A stretch of DNA of 23,917 nt, taken from positions 1 to 23,917 of the forward strand of contig DATHAA010000024.1 of assembly GCA_035296905.1 (NCBI GenBank), written 5' to 3'. The notes under the pieces were generated by a model. That model was given only the letters and a program-made list of their open reading frames with translations, made no database searches and was not told the origin of the DNA. Of the stretch, positions 14,514 through 22,259 are shown piece by piece (position 1 is the first letter of the stretch; the number at the start of each line of letters is the position of its first letter). The position numbers were made by a program, and so were the translations under genes. Source of the DNA: DATEOR01 sp035296905. Its GTDB lineage: Bacteria; Actinomycetota; Thermoleophilia; Gaiellales; Gaiellaceae.

Positions 14514-17222
14514 ATGGGAGTATTGCGAGAACACGTCGCTCGAGACGATGCGTCCATGACGCCTCCAACCCACCCTGCGCTGACCCGAGTCGACACCCTC
14601 GTCGATTCCTACCGCCGTCTCGCGGAGGTCTTCCACGACGTGCTCTCCGAGCAGCAGCTGGACGCGGTCCTCGAGCGGATCGCAGACACGCTGGGCGATC
14701 TCATCCCTTTCGACGCGTTCACGATCTACCAGGCAGACGAGACTAGGCGCGTGCTCATCCCCCTCATGTCCAGAGACAAGTGGGCGGACGAGATCATGGG
14801 CGACCAGCCCATCTACGGCGAGGGCATCACAGGGTGGGTCGTCGAGAACCGCGAGGCCCAGCTCGTTAACCACGCGCATCTCGACCCGCGCGTGAAGGTC
14901 GTGCCGGGCACTCCGCCGGACGAGCCCGAGGCGCTCATCTCCGTCCCCCTCGTCGCGCGCGGCACGATCAAGGGGACGCTCAACGTCTACCGCCTCGGCG
15001 ACGACGCGGTCTTCACCGAGGAGGAGTTCGAGCTGGCCCAGCGCTTTGGCGACGCGGCCGCGCTCGCGCTCGACAACGCACAGGTTCGTGCCGGCCTCGA
15101 GCTCGAGGCGCAGACGGACTCGCTCACCGGTCTCTACAACCACTGCTACTTCCATGACCGCCTGCGGGCCGAGCTGAACCGCGTCAGCCGCGCCCACGAC
15201 TCCATCGCCGTGCTGATGCTCGACATCGACGACTTCAAGCGGGTCAACGACATCTACGGCCACGGCACGGGCGACCAGGTGCTCGTCGCGCTCGCCGACA
15301 TCCTCCGCCAGACCGTGCGCGGCTCCGACGTCGTCTGTCGGCTGGGCGGCGAGGAGTTCGGCGTCATCATGGCTTCCTGCGACGCGGGCGACGCGATGGG
15401 GCTCGCTGCGCGGATCACCGAGCGGCTGCTCATGGAGGAATTCGACCAGGCCGGTCGCCTCACGCTCTCAATCGGCATCGCCCAGGGCCCCGAGCACGCG
15501 ATGAACCCGCGCGAGCTCGTCGCCTGCGCCGAGTCCGCGATGATGGCCGCCAAGGCGCGCGGCAAGAACCAGAGCGTCCTCTTCGATGACACGGGCACCG
15601 AGCGCCCCGGCGTGAACGGCCGCGAGGACGTCCGCTCGATCGCCCACCTCAAGATGCTGCAGAGCCTCGCGGGCCGTCTCAACCGGCTGAACGACGTGCG
15701 GGAGATCGGCTCGGTGATCGTGAACGAGCTCCGTGGCCTGATCGACTACCACAACTGCCGCGTGTATATCGCCGACGGGAACACCCTCTTCCCGATCGCG
15801 TTCAAGGGCACCCTGGGCCAGTACACGGAGGAAAGCGCCGAGGATCTGACCTGTGAGTTCGGCGAAGGCTTCACGGGCTGGGTGGCCGAGAGCGGCCGCT
15901 CGCTCCTCCTCCCCAACGCGATGGACTGCGAGTTCGCGGTCACGATCCCCAACACGGAGGACATCGACGAGTCGGTGGTCGCCGTCCCGCTGAAGTACGG
16001 CTCGCGTGTGAGCGGCGTCGTCGTAATCTCCAAGCTCGGCGTCAGCCAGTTCGACGAGGACGACGTCCGCCTGCTCGAAGTGCTCGGCGGCCACGCCTCG
16101 GTTGCCCTCGAGAACGCGCGGCTCTACGAAGCCGAGCGCAAGGAGGCGGAGCTCGCCAAGGAGTCGCTCTGGATCGCCAACGCCCTCCTCGACTTCAGCC
16201 GTGAGGTCGCAACCGCCGAGGGCATGGACGACGTCCTCGACCGCATCGTCGAGCTCACTGCCCGCTCCCTCGGCTCCCCCCGGATCTCGGTCTGGCTGGA
16301 AGACGTGGCGGGCGGGGAACTCACTCCCCACGCGTTGTGGGGGTACAGCGACGCATTGCGCGCGCAAACCGAAGCACTCAGCTATCCGCACTCGGTCTCG
16401 AGCACCTTCCTCTCCGCCTCCGAGCCGTTCACGATGGGGCCCGACCAGCTCGCCGCCATCGACGGCGTGCCCGAGCCCGATGGCGTCTATGCGGTCGCGC
16501 CCCTCCACTTCGAGGGCACCAAGGTCGGCTGCATCGTCGCGATGGACACGCACGAGTTCACGCCCCGGACGATGCGTCTTTTCGCCGGCATCGCCCACCA
16601 GGCAAAGCTCGCGATCCAGAACGCGGGCGCATACGACAACCTCGAGGAGACCTTCTTCTCCACTGTTGAGGCACTCGCGAACGCTCTCGAGGCGAACGAC
16701 GAGTACACGTCGTCCCACGCGCGCTGGATCACGGACATGGCCCTCGACGTCGGCCGCGAGCTCGGCCTCGACCCGATCGCGCTCAAGCGTCTCGAGCTCG
16801 GCGCTCTCTTCCACGACATCGGCAAGATCGGAATCCCGTCGGCGATCCTCCTGAAGCCCGGCCCGCTCACGAAGGAGGAACGGGCGATCATGGAGACGCA
16901 TCCCGAGCTCGGCGAGCGAATCCTCGCGCCGATCGCGCGCCTGGAGGCGGTCCGCCCCATCGTGCGCCACTGCCATGAACGCTGGGACGGCAAGGGTTAT
17001 CCGGACGCCGTCCGTGCAACGGACATCCCGATCGAGTCGCGCGTCATCTTCGTCTGTGACGCGTTCCACGCGATGACGACCGACCGGCCGTACCGCCGCG
17101 CGATGTCCTTCGAGGACGCCTGCAGCGAGCTCGAGGGCGGCGCCGGCTTGCAGTTCGACCCCGACGTCGTCGCCGCGTTCATGCGGCTCGCGCCGTCAGC
17201 CCTCGAGACGCACCCCGTCTAG
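14514..17222 (+). CDS. Bifunctional c-di-GMP enzyme: GAF-GGDEF-GAF-GAF-HD-GYP
   Basis: A 902-residue cytosolic protein. GAF 1 spans about residues 35-192. GGDEF spans about 196-358, with the active-site GGEEF at 278-282 and a canonical product-inhibition I-site RGSD (269-272) exactly five residues upstream. GAF 2 spans about 395-535, GAF 3 about 555-705, and HD-GYP about 708-902, with HDIGK (767-771), DGKGYP (825-830), His735 and Asp849. Both synthesis and hydrolysis of c-di-GMP appear possible. The HHE motif reads H819-C820-H821-E822, so Cys replaces the usual first His, a position that can bind metal in trinuclear HD-GYP enzymes. There are no membrane segments. ATG 14514 follows GGAAGGAT by 10 nt; ATG 14556 is an alternative. 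GAF ligands are unknown. Confidence 0.95.
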   Translation: MGVLREHVARDDASMTPPTHPALTRVDTLVDSYRRLAEVFHDVLSEQQLDAVLERIADTLGDLIPFDAFTIYQADETRRVLIPLMSRDKWADEIMGDQPIYGEGITGWVVENREAQLVNHAHLDPRVKVVPGTPPDEPEALISVPLVARGTIKGTLNVYRLGDDAVFTEEEFELAQRFGDAAALALDNAQVRAGLELEAQTDSLTGLYNHCYFHDRLRAELNRVSRAHDSIAVLMLDIDDFKRVNDIYGHGTGDQVLVALADILRQTVRGSDVVCRLGGEEFGVIMASCDAGDAMGLAARITERLLMEEFDQAGRLTLSIGIAQGPEHAMNPRELVACAESAMMAAKARGKNQSVLFDDTGTERPGVNGREDVRSIAHLKMLQSLAGRLNRLNDVREIGSVIVNELRGLIDYHNCRVYIADGNTLFPIAFKGTLGQYTEESAEDLTCEFGEGFTGWVAESGRSLLLPNAMDCEFAVTIPNTEDIDESVVAVPLKYGSRVSGVVVISKLGVSQFDEDDVRLLEVLGGHASVALENARLYEAERKEAELAKESLWIANALLDFSREVATAEGMDDVLDRIVELTARSLGSPRISVWLEDVAGGELTPHALWGYSDALRAQTEALSYPHSVSSTFLSASEPFTMGPDQLAAIDGVPEPDGVYAVAPLHFEGTKVGCIVAMDTHEFTPRTMRLFAGIAHQAKLAIQNAGAYDNLEETFFSTVEALANALEANDEYTSSHARWITDMALDVGRELGLDPIALKRLELGALFHDIGKIGIPSAILLKPGPLTKEERAIMETHPELGERILAPIARLEAVRPIVRHCHERWDGKGYPDAVRATDIPIESRVIFVCDAFHAMTTDRPYRRAMSFEDACSELEGGAGLQFDPDVVAAFMRLAPSALETHPV

Positions 17223-17236
17223 CTAGCGCCCGGCTT

Positions 17237-17242
17237 TAAGAT
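17237..17242 (+). promoter_or_regulatory. Candidate -10 hexamer for leaderless start at 17251
   Basis: TAAGAT fits TANNNT and ends 8 nt before the GTG at 17251, in the 28-nt gap after the c-di-GMP gene. No Shine-Dalgarno sequence is present. It suggests a separate leaderless transcript for the oxidase rather than read-through alone. Spacing-based inference. Confidence 0.4.
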
Positions 17243-17250
17243 CGGACGGC

Positions 17251-18315
17251 GTGTCCGAGCCGCTGAACACCGGGGACTTCGAGCGCCTCGCCGAGGACAC
17301 GGTCGAGGCGGGCCCGTGGGGCTACTTCGTGGGCGGCGCTGGCGACGAGCGCACGCTCGCCGAGAACGTCGCGGCGTTCGGGCGCTGGCACGTGCGGCCG
17401 CGCATGCTCGTCGACGTGGCCTCCGTCACCACGGCGACGACCGTCCTCGGTGGCGAGGTCTCGATGCCGATCCTCGTCGCGCCCACCGCCTTCCAGTACC
17501 TCGCCCACCCGGACGGCGACCTCGCCATGGCGAGAGGCGCCGCGGCGGCCGGCACCGTCATGTGCCTCTCGACCCTCGGGGGCGCGTCCGCAGCTCAGCT
17601 GGCTGAAGCCGCGCCCGGGGCGCGGCGATGGTTCCAGCTCTACTGGTCGCGCGACCGGGGCTTCACCCAGTCGCTCGTCGAGGCGGCCGCGGACGCGGGC
17701 TTCGAGGCGATCGTCCTCACCGTCGACCTCCCGGCGGCAGGCCGGAGGGAGCGCGACATCCGCGCCGCCTTCGAGATTCCCCCAGACCTCCCGCTCCCCA
17801 ACCTTTCGGACCACCTCGGCCGCGGCGACTTCCATGCCACGCTGAGCGAGGTCGTCGATCCGTCGGTGACCTGGCGTGACCTGGAGTGGCTGCGCTCGAT
17901 CTCGTCCCTCCCGCTCCTTGTGAAGGGCATCCTCACGGAGGAGGACGCGCAGCTCGCCTGCGAGCACGGCGTCGACGGCGTCGTGGTCTCGAACCATGGA
18001 GGCCGCCAGCTCAACGGCGCGCAAGCGAGCCTCGATGCGCTGCCGGAGGTCGTCGAGGCGGTCGACGGGCGCTGCCTCGTCCTCATGGACGGCGGAGTGC
18101 GCCGGGGCACCGACGTTGTCACGGCGCTCGCTCTCGGCGCCCAGGCGGTGCTGGTCGGCAGGCCCGCGCTCTGGGGGCTCGCCGTCGGCGGAGAGGAAGG
18201 CGTCCGCCGCGTGCTGGAGCTTCTCCGCTCGGAGGTCGAGCTCGCCCTGCGCCTCCTCGGCTGCCCGACCCCCAGCGCCGTGACACGGGCGCACGTGGGC
18301 CGAAACGCCCTCTAG
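17251..18315 (+). CDS. FMN-dependent alpha-hydroxy-acid oxidizing protein
   Basis: A 354-residue TIM-barrel flavoenzyme of the glycolate oxidase/lactate oxidase family, normal in length. Motifs: GYFVGGAGDERTLAEN at the N-terminus (active-site Tyr region), LVAPTAFQYLAHPDGD, WFQLYWSRDRG with the substrate-binding Tyr, LVKGILTEEDAQLA with the catalytic-site Lys, SNHGGRQLNG with the catalytic His and Arg, and LMDGGVRRGTDVVTALALGAQAVLVGRP for FMN phosphate binding. It oxidises a short 2-hydroxy acid such as glycolate or lactate to the 2-oxo acid; the exact substrate is not determined. The usual QLD after HGGR is QLN here. The TAG stop shares CTAG (18312-18315) with the convergent MFS gene. The GTG start is supported by alignment and a -10-like TAAGAT 8 nt before it. 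Confidence 0.93.
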   Translation: MSEPLNTGDFERLAEDTVEAGPWGYFVGGAGDERTLAENVAAFGRWHVRPRMLVDVASVTTATTVLGGEVSMPILVAPTAFQYLAHPDGDLAMARGAAAAGTVMCLSTLGGASAAQLAEAAPGARRWFQLYWSRDRGFTQSLVEAAADAGFEAIVLTVDLPAAGRRERDIRAAFEIPPDLPLPNLSDHLGRGDFHATLSEVVDPSVTWRDLEWLRSISSLPLLVKGILTEEDAQLACEHGVDGVVVSNHGGRQLNGAQASLDALPEVVEAVDGRCLVLMDGGVRRGTDVVTALALGAQAVLVGRPALWGLAVGGEEGVRRVLELLRSEVELALRLLGCPTPSAVTRAHVGRNAL

Positions 18316-19652
18316 GGGGGATTGTCCGTTGTGGCCCTCCGCGTGTCGTAGTGCCTGAAGGCAGGCAGGAAGAGGGCGAAGAGCCCCACTCCGACCACGC
18401 AGAGGACACCGCCCGAGACAACGGAGGCACGCACGCCGAAGAGCGCCGCGGCGATGCCCGCTTCGAGGTTCCCGAGGAGAGGGCCGCTCGAGTAGCTCAC
18501 CTGCTCGATGCCGGCGAGCCGGCCCCGCAGACGGTCCGGGATCGTCTGGTTCCAGAGGGTCCCTCGGAAGATGCCGCTGATCATGTCCGCCGCGCCCGCG
18601 AGCCCGAGGAAACAGAGCGCGACCAGCAGGTTCGTGACGAGCCCGAAGACGGCGATCGCGAGCCCCCACGCCGCGGCAGCCCAGATGATCGCCATGCCAT
18701 GGCGGTGGACGCGCACGGCCCACCCGCTCGTCAGTGAGGCGACGAGCGCGCCCACCGAAGGCGCCGCGTAGAGAAGGCCGAGCACCTCCGCCCCGCCGTA
18801 CTGGGTCGCGATCGCTGGAAAGAGAGCCATCGGCATCCCGAAGAACATCGCGACCATGTCGACGCCGTAGCTCCCGAGGAGCTCCTGCCTGCTCCACGCG
18901 TACTTCATCCCCTCGGCGATGCTGCGGACGCTCGGCGGCACGGCGTCGGGTGGCGGAGGGACGGCGCGCATGAGCGCGAGCGCGAACACCGAGGCCCCGT
19001 AGGTCGCGATGTCGATGCCGAACGTCGCCGGCAAGCCGATCGTGGCGATGAGGACGCCGCCGACGGCCGGCCCCGCGATCATGCCGAACTCGCCGCGCAA
19101 GGAGTCGAGAGCCGAGGCGGCCGTGAGCTCATCCCGCGAGACGAGCCGCGGGACCATGGAGTCGAGGGCAGGACGCTGGAAGCCGTCGAGCGCGGCCCCG
19201 AGCGGGGCGACGACGAACAACACCCAGACCTTCGGCTCGTCGAGCAGGGAGTTGGCGAGGAGGATCACCGTCACGCCTGCGAGCGCGAGCTCCGCGAACT
19301 GGAGCATGCGCCTGCGGTCGACGGCGTCGGCGAGCGCTCCCCCGATGAACGCTGTGAAGAGAAGCGGCACGAGCTCGGCGAGACTGAGCAGCCCCACGGC
19401 GAGCGACGACCCCGTCAGCTGGTAGACCTGGTACGGGATCGCGACGTAGGTGAGCATCGCCCCGAAGAACGAGCAGGCCTGGCCCGCGAAGAGCAGGCGG
19501 TAATCGCGGTGCCGCCGCAGGGGCCCGATGTCGATCGTCGTCAGGCCGACGAGGCGGCGGAGCGGCCCGGTGTCCTCGGTCGCGACGGCCGGGACGGGCG
19601 GTACCGGCCCGAGGCGCTCGCCTTCGTGAGATCCGCGCTCCTCCTCGCTCAC
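18312..19652 (-). CDS. MFS transporter, EntS/MFS_3-type exporter
   Basis: A 446-residue protein with a soluble N-terminus of about 50 residues and then twelve hydrophobic segments, the usual MFS layout. The motif-A loop is visible as GGALADAVDRRRML between segments two and three. The opening YRLLFAGQACSFFGAMLTYVAIPYQVYQLTGSS and the block FQRPALDSMVPRLVSRDELTAASAL are characteristic of the MFS_3 exporters that include the enterobactin exporter EntS and macrolide-type efflux proteins. The substrate is unknown. The start is GTG at 19652, without a clear Shine-Dalgarno sequence; a start nearer the first helix is possible. It lies 35 nt after the stop of the secreted repeat protein on the same strand and may be co-transcribed with it. 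Its TAG stop overlaps the convergent oxidase stop. Confidence 0.92.
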   Translation of the reverse strand: MSEEERGSHEGERLGPVPPVPAVATEDTGPLRRLVGLTTIDIGPLRRHRDYRLLFAGQACSFFGAMLTYVAIPYQVYQLTGSSLAVGLLSLAELVPLLFTAFIGGALADAVDRRRMLQFAELALAGVTVILLANSLLDEPKVWVLFVVAPLGAALDGFQRPALDSMVPRLVSRDELTAASALDSLRGEFGMIAGPAVGGVLIATIGLPATFGIDIATYGASVFALALMRAVPPPPDAVPPSVRSIAEGMKYAWSRQELLGSYGVDMVAMFFGMPMALFPAIATQYGGAEVLGLLYAAPSVGALVASLTSGWAVRVHRHGMAIIWAAAAWGLAIAVFGLVTNLLVALCFLGLAGAADMISGIFRGTLWNQTIPDRLRGRLAGIEQVSYSSGPLLGNLEAGIAAALFGVRASVVSGGVLCVVGVGLFALFLPAFRHYDTRRATTDNPP

Positions 19653-19687
19653 GCGGGGAGCCTACGAGCCGGGCTGGCCGGAAGAGC

Positions 19688-22006
19688 CTAGGAGATCGCT
19701 ACCGAGGTCGTGCCGGTTGCGGCGCCGAACTGATCGACCACGATGGTGTAGGTGTCGTTCGCCGGGAAGAAGACCTCGAAGTCGTTACCGGCAGGTCCAG
19801 CAGTGTCGAATGCGATCTGATTCGCCGGCGTGGTCGTCGTCCCCTGGTAGACGGTGAGCGAGACGCTCTGCGTCTGGCCCGCTGCCGCAGGAACGTTCGT
19901 CGTCACCGTCAACGTATGCGTCCCCGAGCTGACGGTGAGCGGAGTGAGCTTACAATTCTGCCCAGGGACGGTGTTTGCGCAGCTGGTCGTGCCGGTCGTG
20001 TCTGCAGGCACGTTGTAGAACGTCAGCGTCACGTTGCCCGTCGATGCGCCCTGCGGGTCGATCGTCACGGTGTACAGGCCGGTGCGGCCCGCGGGCAGTG
20101 TCACCGGGTCGACGAAGTCCCCGTCCGTCCCGAACGTGCGCTGGAGGACCGTCGGGGGGCTCGTTCCCGGCGCCTTCACGATCACCTTGACGCTCGCCAT
20201 CGTGACACCCGTGAAGTTGAAGCTGATCCGTTGGCCCGCGGTCCCGTTGAAGGTGCGCGTCGCGTTCTGGCCGGGCACGGTCGTCGAGACCGTAAGCGGA
20301 GTGCCAAGGACCAGCGGCCCGGTGGTGTCGGCCGGAACGACGTAGACGCCGACCGTGACGCTCCCGTAGAAGGAGCTCTGCGGGTTGACGAACACCTTGT
20401 ACGTGCCGCCGACCGGGAGCTTCACCGGATCGCCGAAGCCGCCCGAGGTGCCGACGGTCTTGACGATGAGATTCGTGCCGTCGGGCTTCAGGATGGAGAC
20501 CTTCAAGTTCTCGATCGACACCGCCGTGAGGTTGAGGCTCACACGCGTGTTGATGGTGCCGGTGAAGGTGTAGGTCGCGTTCTGACCGGGAGCGGTGGTC
20601 GTCACCGTGAGCGGCGTGCCGGGCGTGATCGGGCCACTCAGGTCGGGTGGCACGATGAAGAGCTGGACGTCCGCGCTACCGGTCTTCCCGAGCTGCGGGT
20701 CGAGCAGGATCTTGTAGACGCCGTTGACGGGCAGAGTCACGGTCTGCATCCACGCGCCGGCATTCGTCACGGTCACCGGAGCGGGAATCGCGTGCGATCC
20801 GTCGGGCTTCAGGAGATCGAGCTCGGCGGGGTCAGCGTTGACGACGTTCGAAACGAGGACGCTGACCTTCTGCCCCACGGTGCCGGTGAATGTCGCGTGG
20901 GCGTTCTGGCCCGGGACGGTGGTGGTGAGGGTCACGGCCGGGCCGCCCGCGGTGATGGCGGAAGACGGGTCAGCCGGTACGTCGTACGCGGTGAAGCTGA
21001 TGGATCCTGTGGTGGCGCCACTCGGGTCGACCACGAACGTGTAGGTCCCGGCCACCGGGAGCACCGTCGTGTCGAGGAACCCGCCGGCGGGACCGACAGG
21101 AGTCGAGGCAAGCACAGAGAGGTCGGGCTTCAGAAGCGAGATCGTGCCGCTGAAGTCCGAGGAGAGGACACTCAGACTGATCCTCTGATTCAGTGTTCCG
21201 TTGAAAGTGAACTTGTTGCGCTGGCCCGGAACCGTTGTCGCGCCGGTGGCCTGCGATCCGAGGGTTAGTGCCGCCGATGTGTCGGCGGGAACGTCATACC
21301 CGGTCAGCGTCACGCTCCCCTTCGCCTTGCCCTTCGGATCGAGCACGAGCGTGTAGACACCGGTCTGGGTCAGCGGGATCGGGTCGATGAAGGTCGGCGC
21401 AGTCGCGAACGCCTGGGGGCCCTTGAGGACGCTGTTGTCGGGGTTCTTGAGCGTAAGGCTCCCCGAGGAGATCGTCACGCCAGTCATGCTGAGCGCCAGG
21501 CGCTGCCCTGCGGTCCCCGAAAAGGTGAAGTTGGCGTTCTGGCCGGGCACGGTCGTCGTCACCGTCGAGCCGGGCGCGCCGATGGTCATCGAGCTCGAAG
21601 CGTCGGGCGGCACGTTGTAGAGCTTCAGCGTCACCTTCCCGGTGTGGTCCAGGTTCGGGTCGACGACGAGCTTGTAGGTGCCGTTCACCGGCAGCGTATT
21701 CGTGTCGACGTACCTCGCGGTCTTCGTCGCGGAGACCGTGAACACCGCTGTCCCGTTCGGCTTCAAGAGCGAGATCTTCATCGACGCGATCGTGGAGTTC
21801 GTGATGTCGAGCGAGACTCGCTGCCCCGCCGTTCCGCTGAACGTCGCCGTCGCCTTGTCGCCCGCAGTCGAGATCGTGACGGTGACGGGCGATCCGCCCG
21901 GCGTGATCGAGAACGAGACCGCAGCGGCGCTTCCGCCGAGGAATGCGGCGACGAGCACTGCGAGAAGGGCAGCGCAGAGGACTCGTGTGGAAGTGCGGCG
22001 GCCCAC
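19688..22006 (-). CDS. Secreted protein of seven ~105-residue beta-rich repeats
   Basis: A 772-residue exported protein. Signal peptide residues 1-29 (RVLCAALLAVLVAAFLGGSAAA). The remainder is seven tandem repeats with boundaries at VPPD/VPAD motifs (residues 132, 239, 343, 452, 557 and 667), a period of 104-110. Each repeat reads TTVPGQNA-x-FTFSGTAGQRISL, then a strand ending LLKPDGT, then DPVTLPV-GTY-x-VDPQG-x-TGSVTL. The pattern resembles the PPC (pre-peptidase C-terminal) beta-sandwich family, which binds surfaces or polymers. Repeat 7 (about 671-772) is diverged and has two Cys (676, 685) that could form a disulfide. There is no membrane anchor, sortase motif or catalytic domain. The GTG start is fixed by an in-frame TGA 9 nt upstream. 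Likely an extracellular adhesion or matrix protein (inference). Confidence 0.87.
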   Translation of the reverse strand: MGRRTSTRVLCAALLAVLVAAFLGGSAAAVSFSITPGGSPVTVTISTAGDKATATFSGTAGQRVSLDITNSTIASMKISLLKPNGTAVFTVSATKTARYVDTNTLPVNGTYKLVVDPNLDHTGKVTLKLYNVPPDASSSMTIGAPGSTVTTTVPGQNANFTFSGTAGQRLALSMTGVTISSGSLTLKNPDNSVLKGPQAFATAPTFIDPIPLTQTGVYTLVLDPKGKAKGSVTLTGYDVPADTSAALTLGSQATGATTVPGQRNKFTFNGTLNQRISLSVLSSDFSGTISLLKPDLSVLASTPVGPAGGFLDTTVLPVAGTYTFVVDPSGATTGSISFTAYDVPADPSSAITAGGPAVTLTTTVPGQNAHATFTGTVGQKVSVLVSNVVNADPAELDLLKPDGSHAIPAPVTVTNAGAWMQTVTLPVNGVYKILLDPQLGKTGSADVQLFIVPPDLSGPITPGTPLTVTTTAPGQNATYTFTGTINTRVSLNLTAVSIENLKVSILKPDGTNLIVKTVGTSGGFGDPVKLPVGGTYKVFVNPQSSFYGSVTVGVYVVPADTTGPLVLGTPLTVSTTVPGQNATRTFNGTAGQRISFNFTGVTMASVKVIVKAPGTSPPTVLQRTFGTDGDFVDPVTLPAGRTGLYTVTIDPQGASTGNVTLTFYNVPADTTGTTSCANTVPGQNCKLTPLTVSSGTHTLTVTTNVPAAAGQTQSVSLTVYQGTTTTPANQIAFDTAGPAGNDFEVFFPANDTYTIVVDQFGAATGTTSVAIS

Positions 22007-22033
22007 CGCATCTCACGGTAGGTCGCCTCCGTT

Positions 22034-22083
22034 TTCTGTCCTTCCCCCTAACGGGGTTTCTTGTCCTTCCCCCAAACGGGGTA
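22034..22083. repeat. Two tandem 25-nt hairpin-forming repeats
   Basis: TGTCCTTCCCCCTAACGGGG (from 22037) recurs 25 nt later as TGTCCTTCCCCCAAACGGGG (from 22062), differing only in the loop base. On the minus strand each unit is a CCCC-GTT(A/T)-GGGG tetraloop hairpin followed by GGAAGGACA. They lie about 30-80 nt upstream of the secreted repeat protein's GTG and could be in its 5' leader. The rest of 22007-22258 shows only the LexA box; no further gene or terminator was found. Confidence 0.8.
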
Positions 22084-22245
22084 CTGCGCGTCCTAGTGGA
22101 CGACCACGTTGCCACCGCCGACGGGGCCCTCGACGGTTCTGGCGCCGTTCCATCACGATGCCGACGCGGAGCGCCTGCCCGCAGCCAGCCGACATCCCTC
22201 CGAGCCTATGCCGTTGTTCGATTTGGCTCCCAGCCGTCGTCTATG

Positions 22246-22259
22246 CGAACATACGTTCG
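22246..22259. promoter_or_regulatory. LexA (SOS) box overlapping the dinB start codon
   Basis: CGAACATACGTTCG is a perfect CGAAC-N4-GTTCG palindrome, the LexA operator core known from Mycobacterium and Bacillus. It abuts and shares one base with the GTG at 22259-22261. It predicts LexA repression of dinB and induction by DNA damage. TACGTT inside the box is -10-like. The start of the other flanking gene is 240 nt away, so dinB is the obvious target. Confidence 0.85.

Noticed and set aside
15468..17069. 533-codon minus-strand frame opposite the GGDEF/HD-GYP gene
   Set aside because: Composition (Asp/Glu/Arg/Val-rich) and lack of motifs mark it as a shadow of the real gene.
17236..18897. 553-codon minus-strand frame spanning the oxidase and part of the MFS gene
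   Set aside because: Crosses two real genes on different strands; no recognisable domain.
22034..22083. CRISPR array
   Set aside because: Two directly adjacent 25-nt units without spacers and no cas genes.
22013..22195. 60-codon minus-strand ORF over the tandem repeats
   Set aside because: Arg/Gly-rich, made partly of the repeat units, no Shine-Dalgarno sequence and no similarity to anything recognised.
22208..22258. Upstream ATG start for dinB
   Set aside because: Would place the LexA palindrome inside the gene and add 17 residues before the conserved ILH-D-D-FF block; kept only as an alternative.
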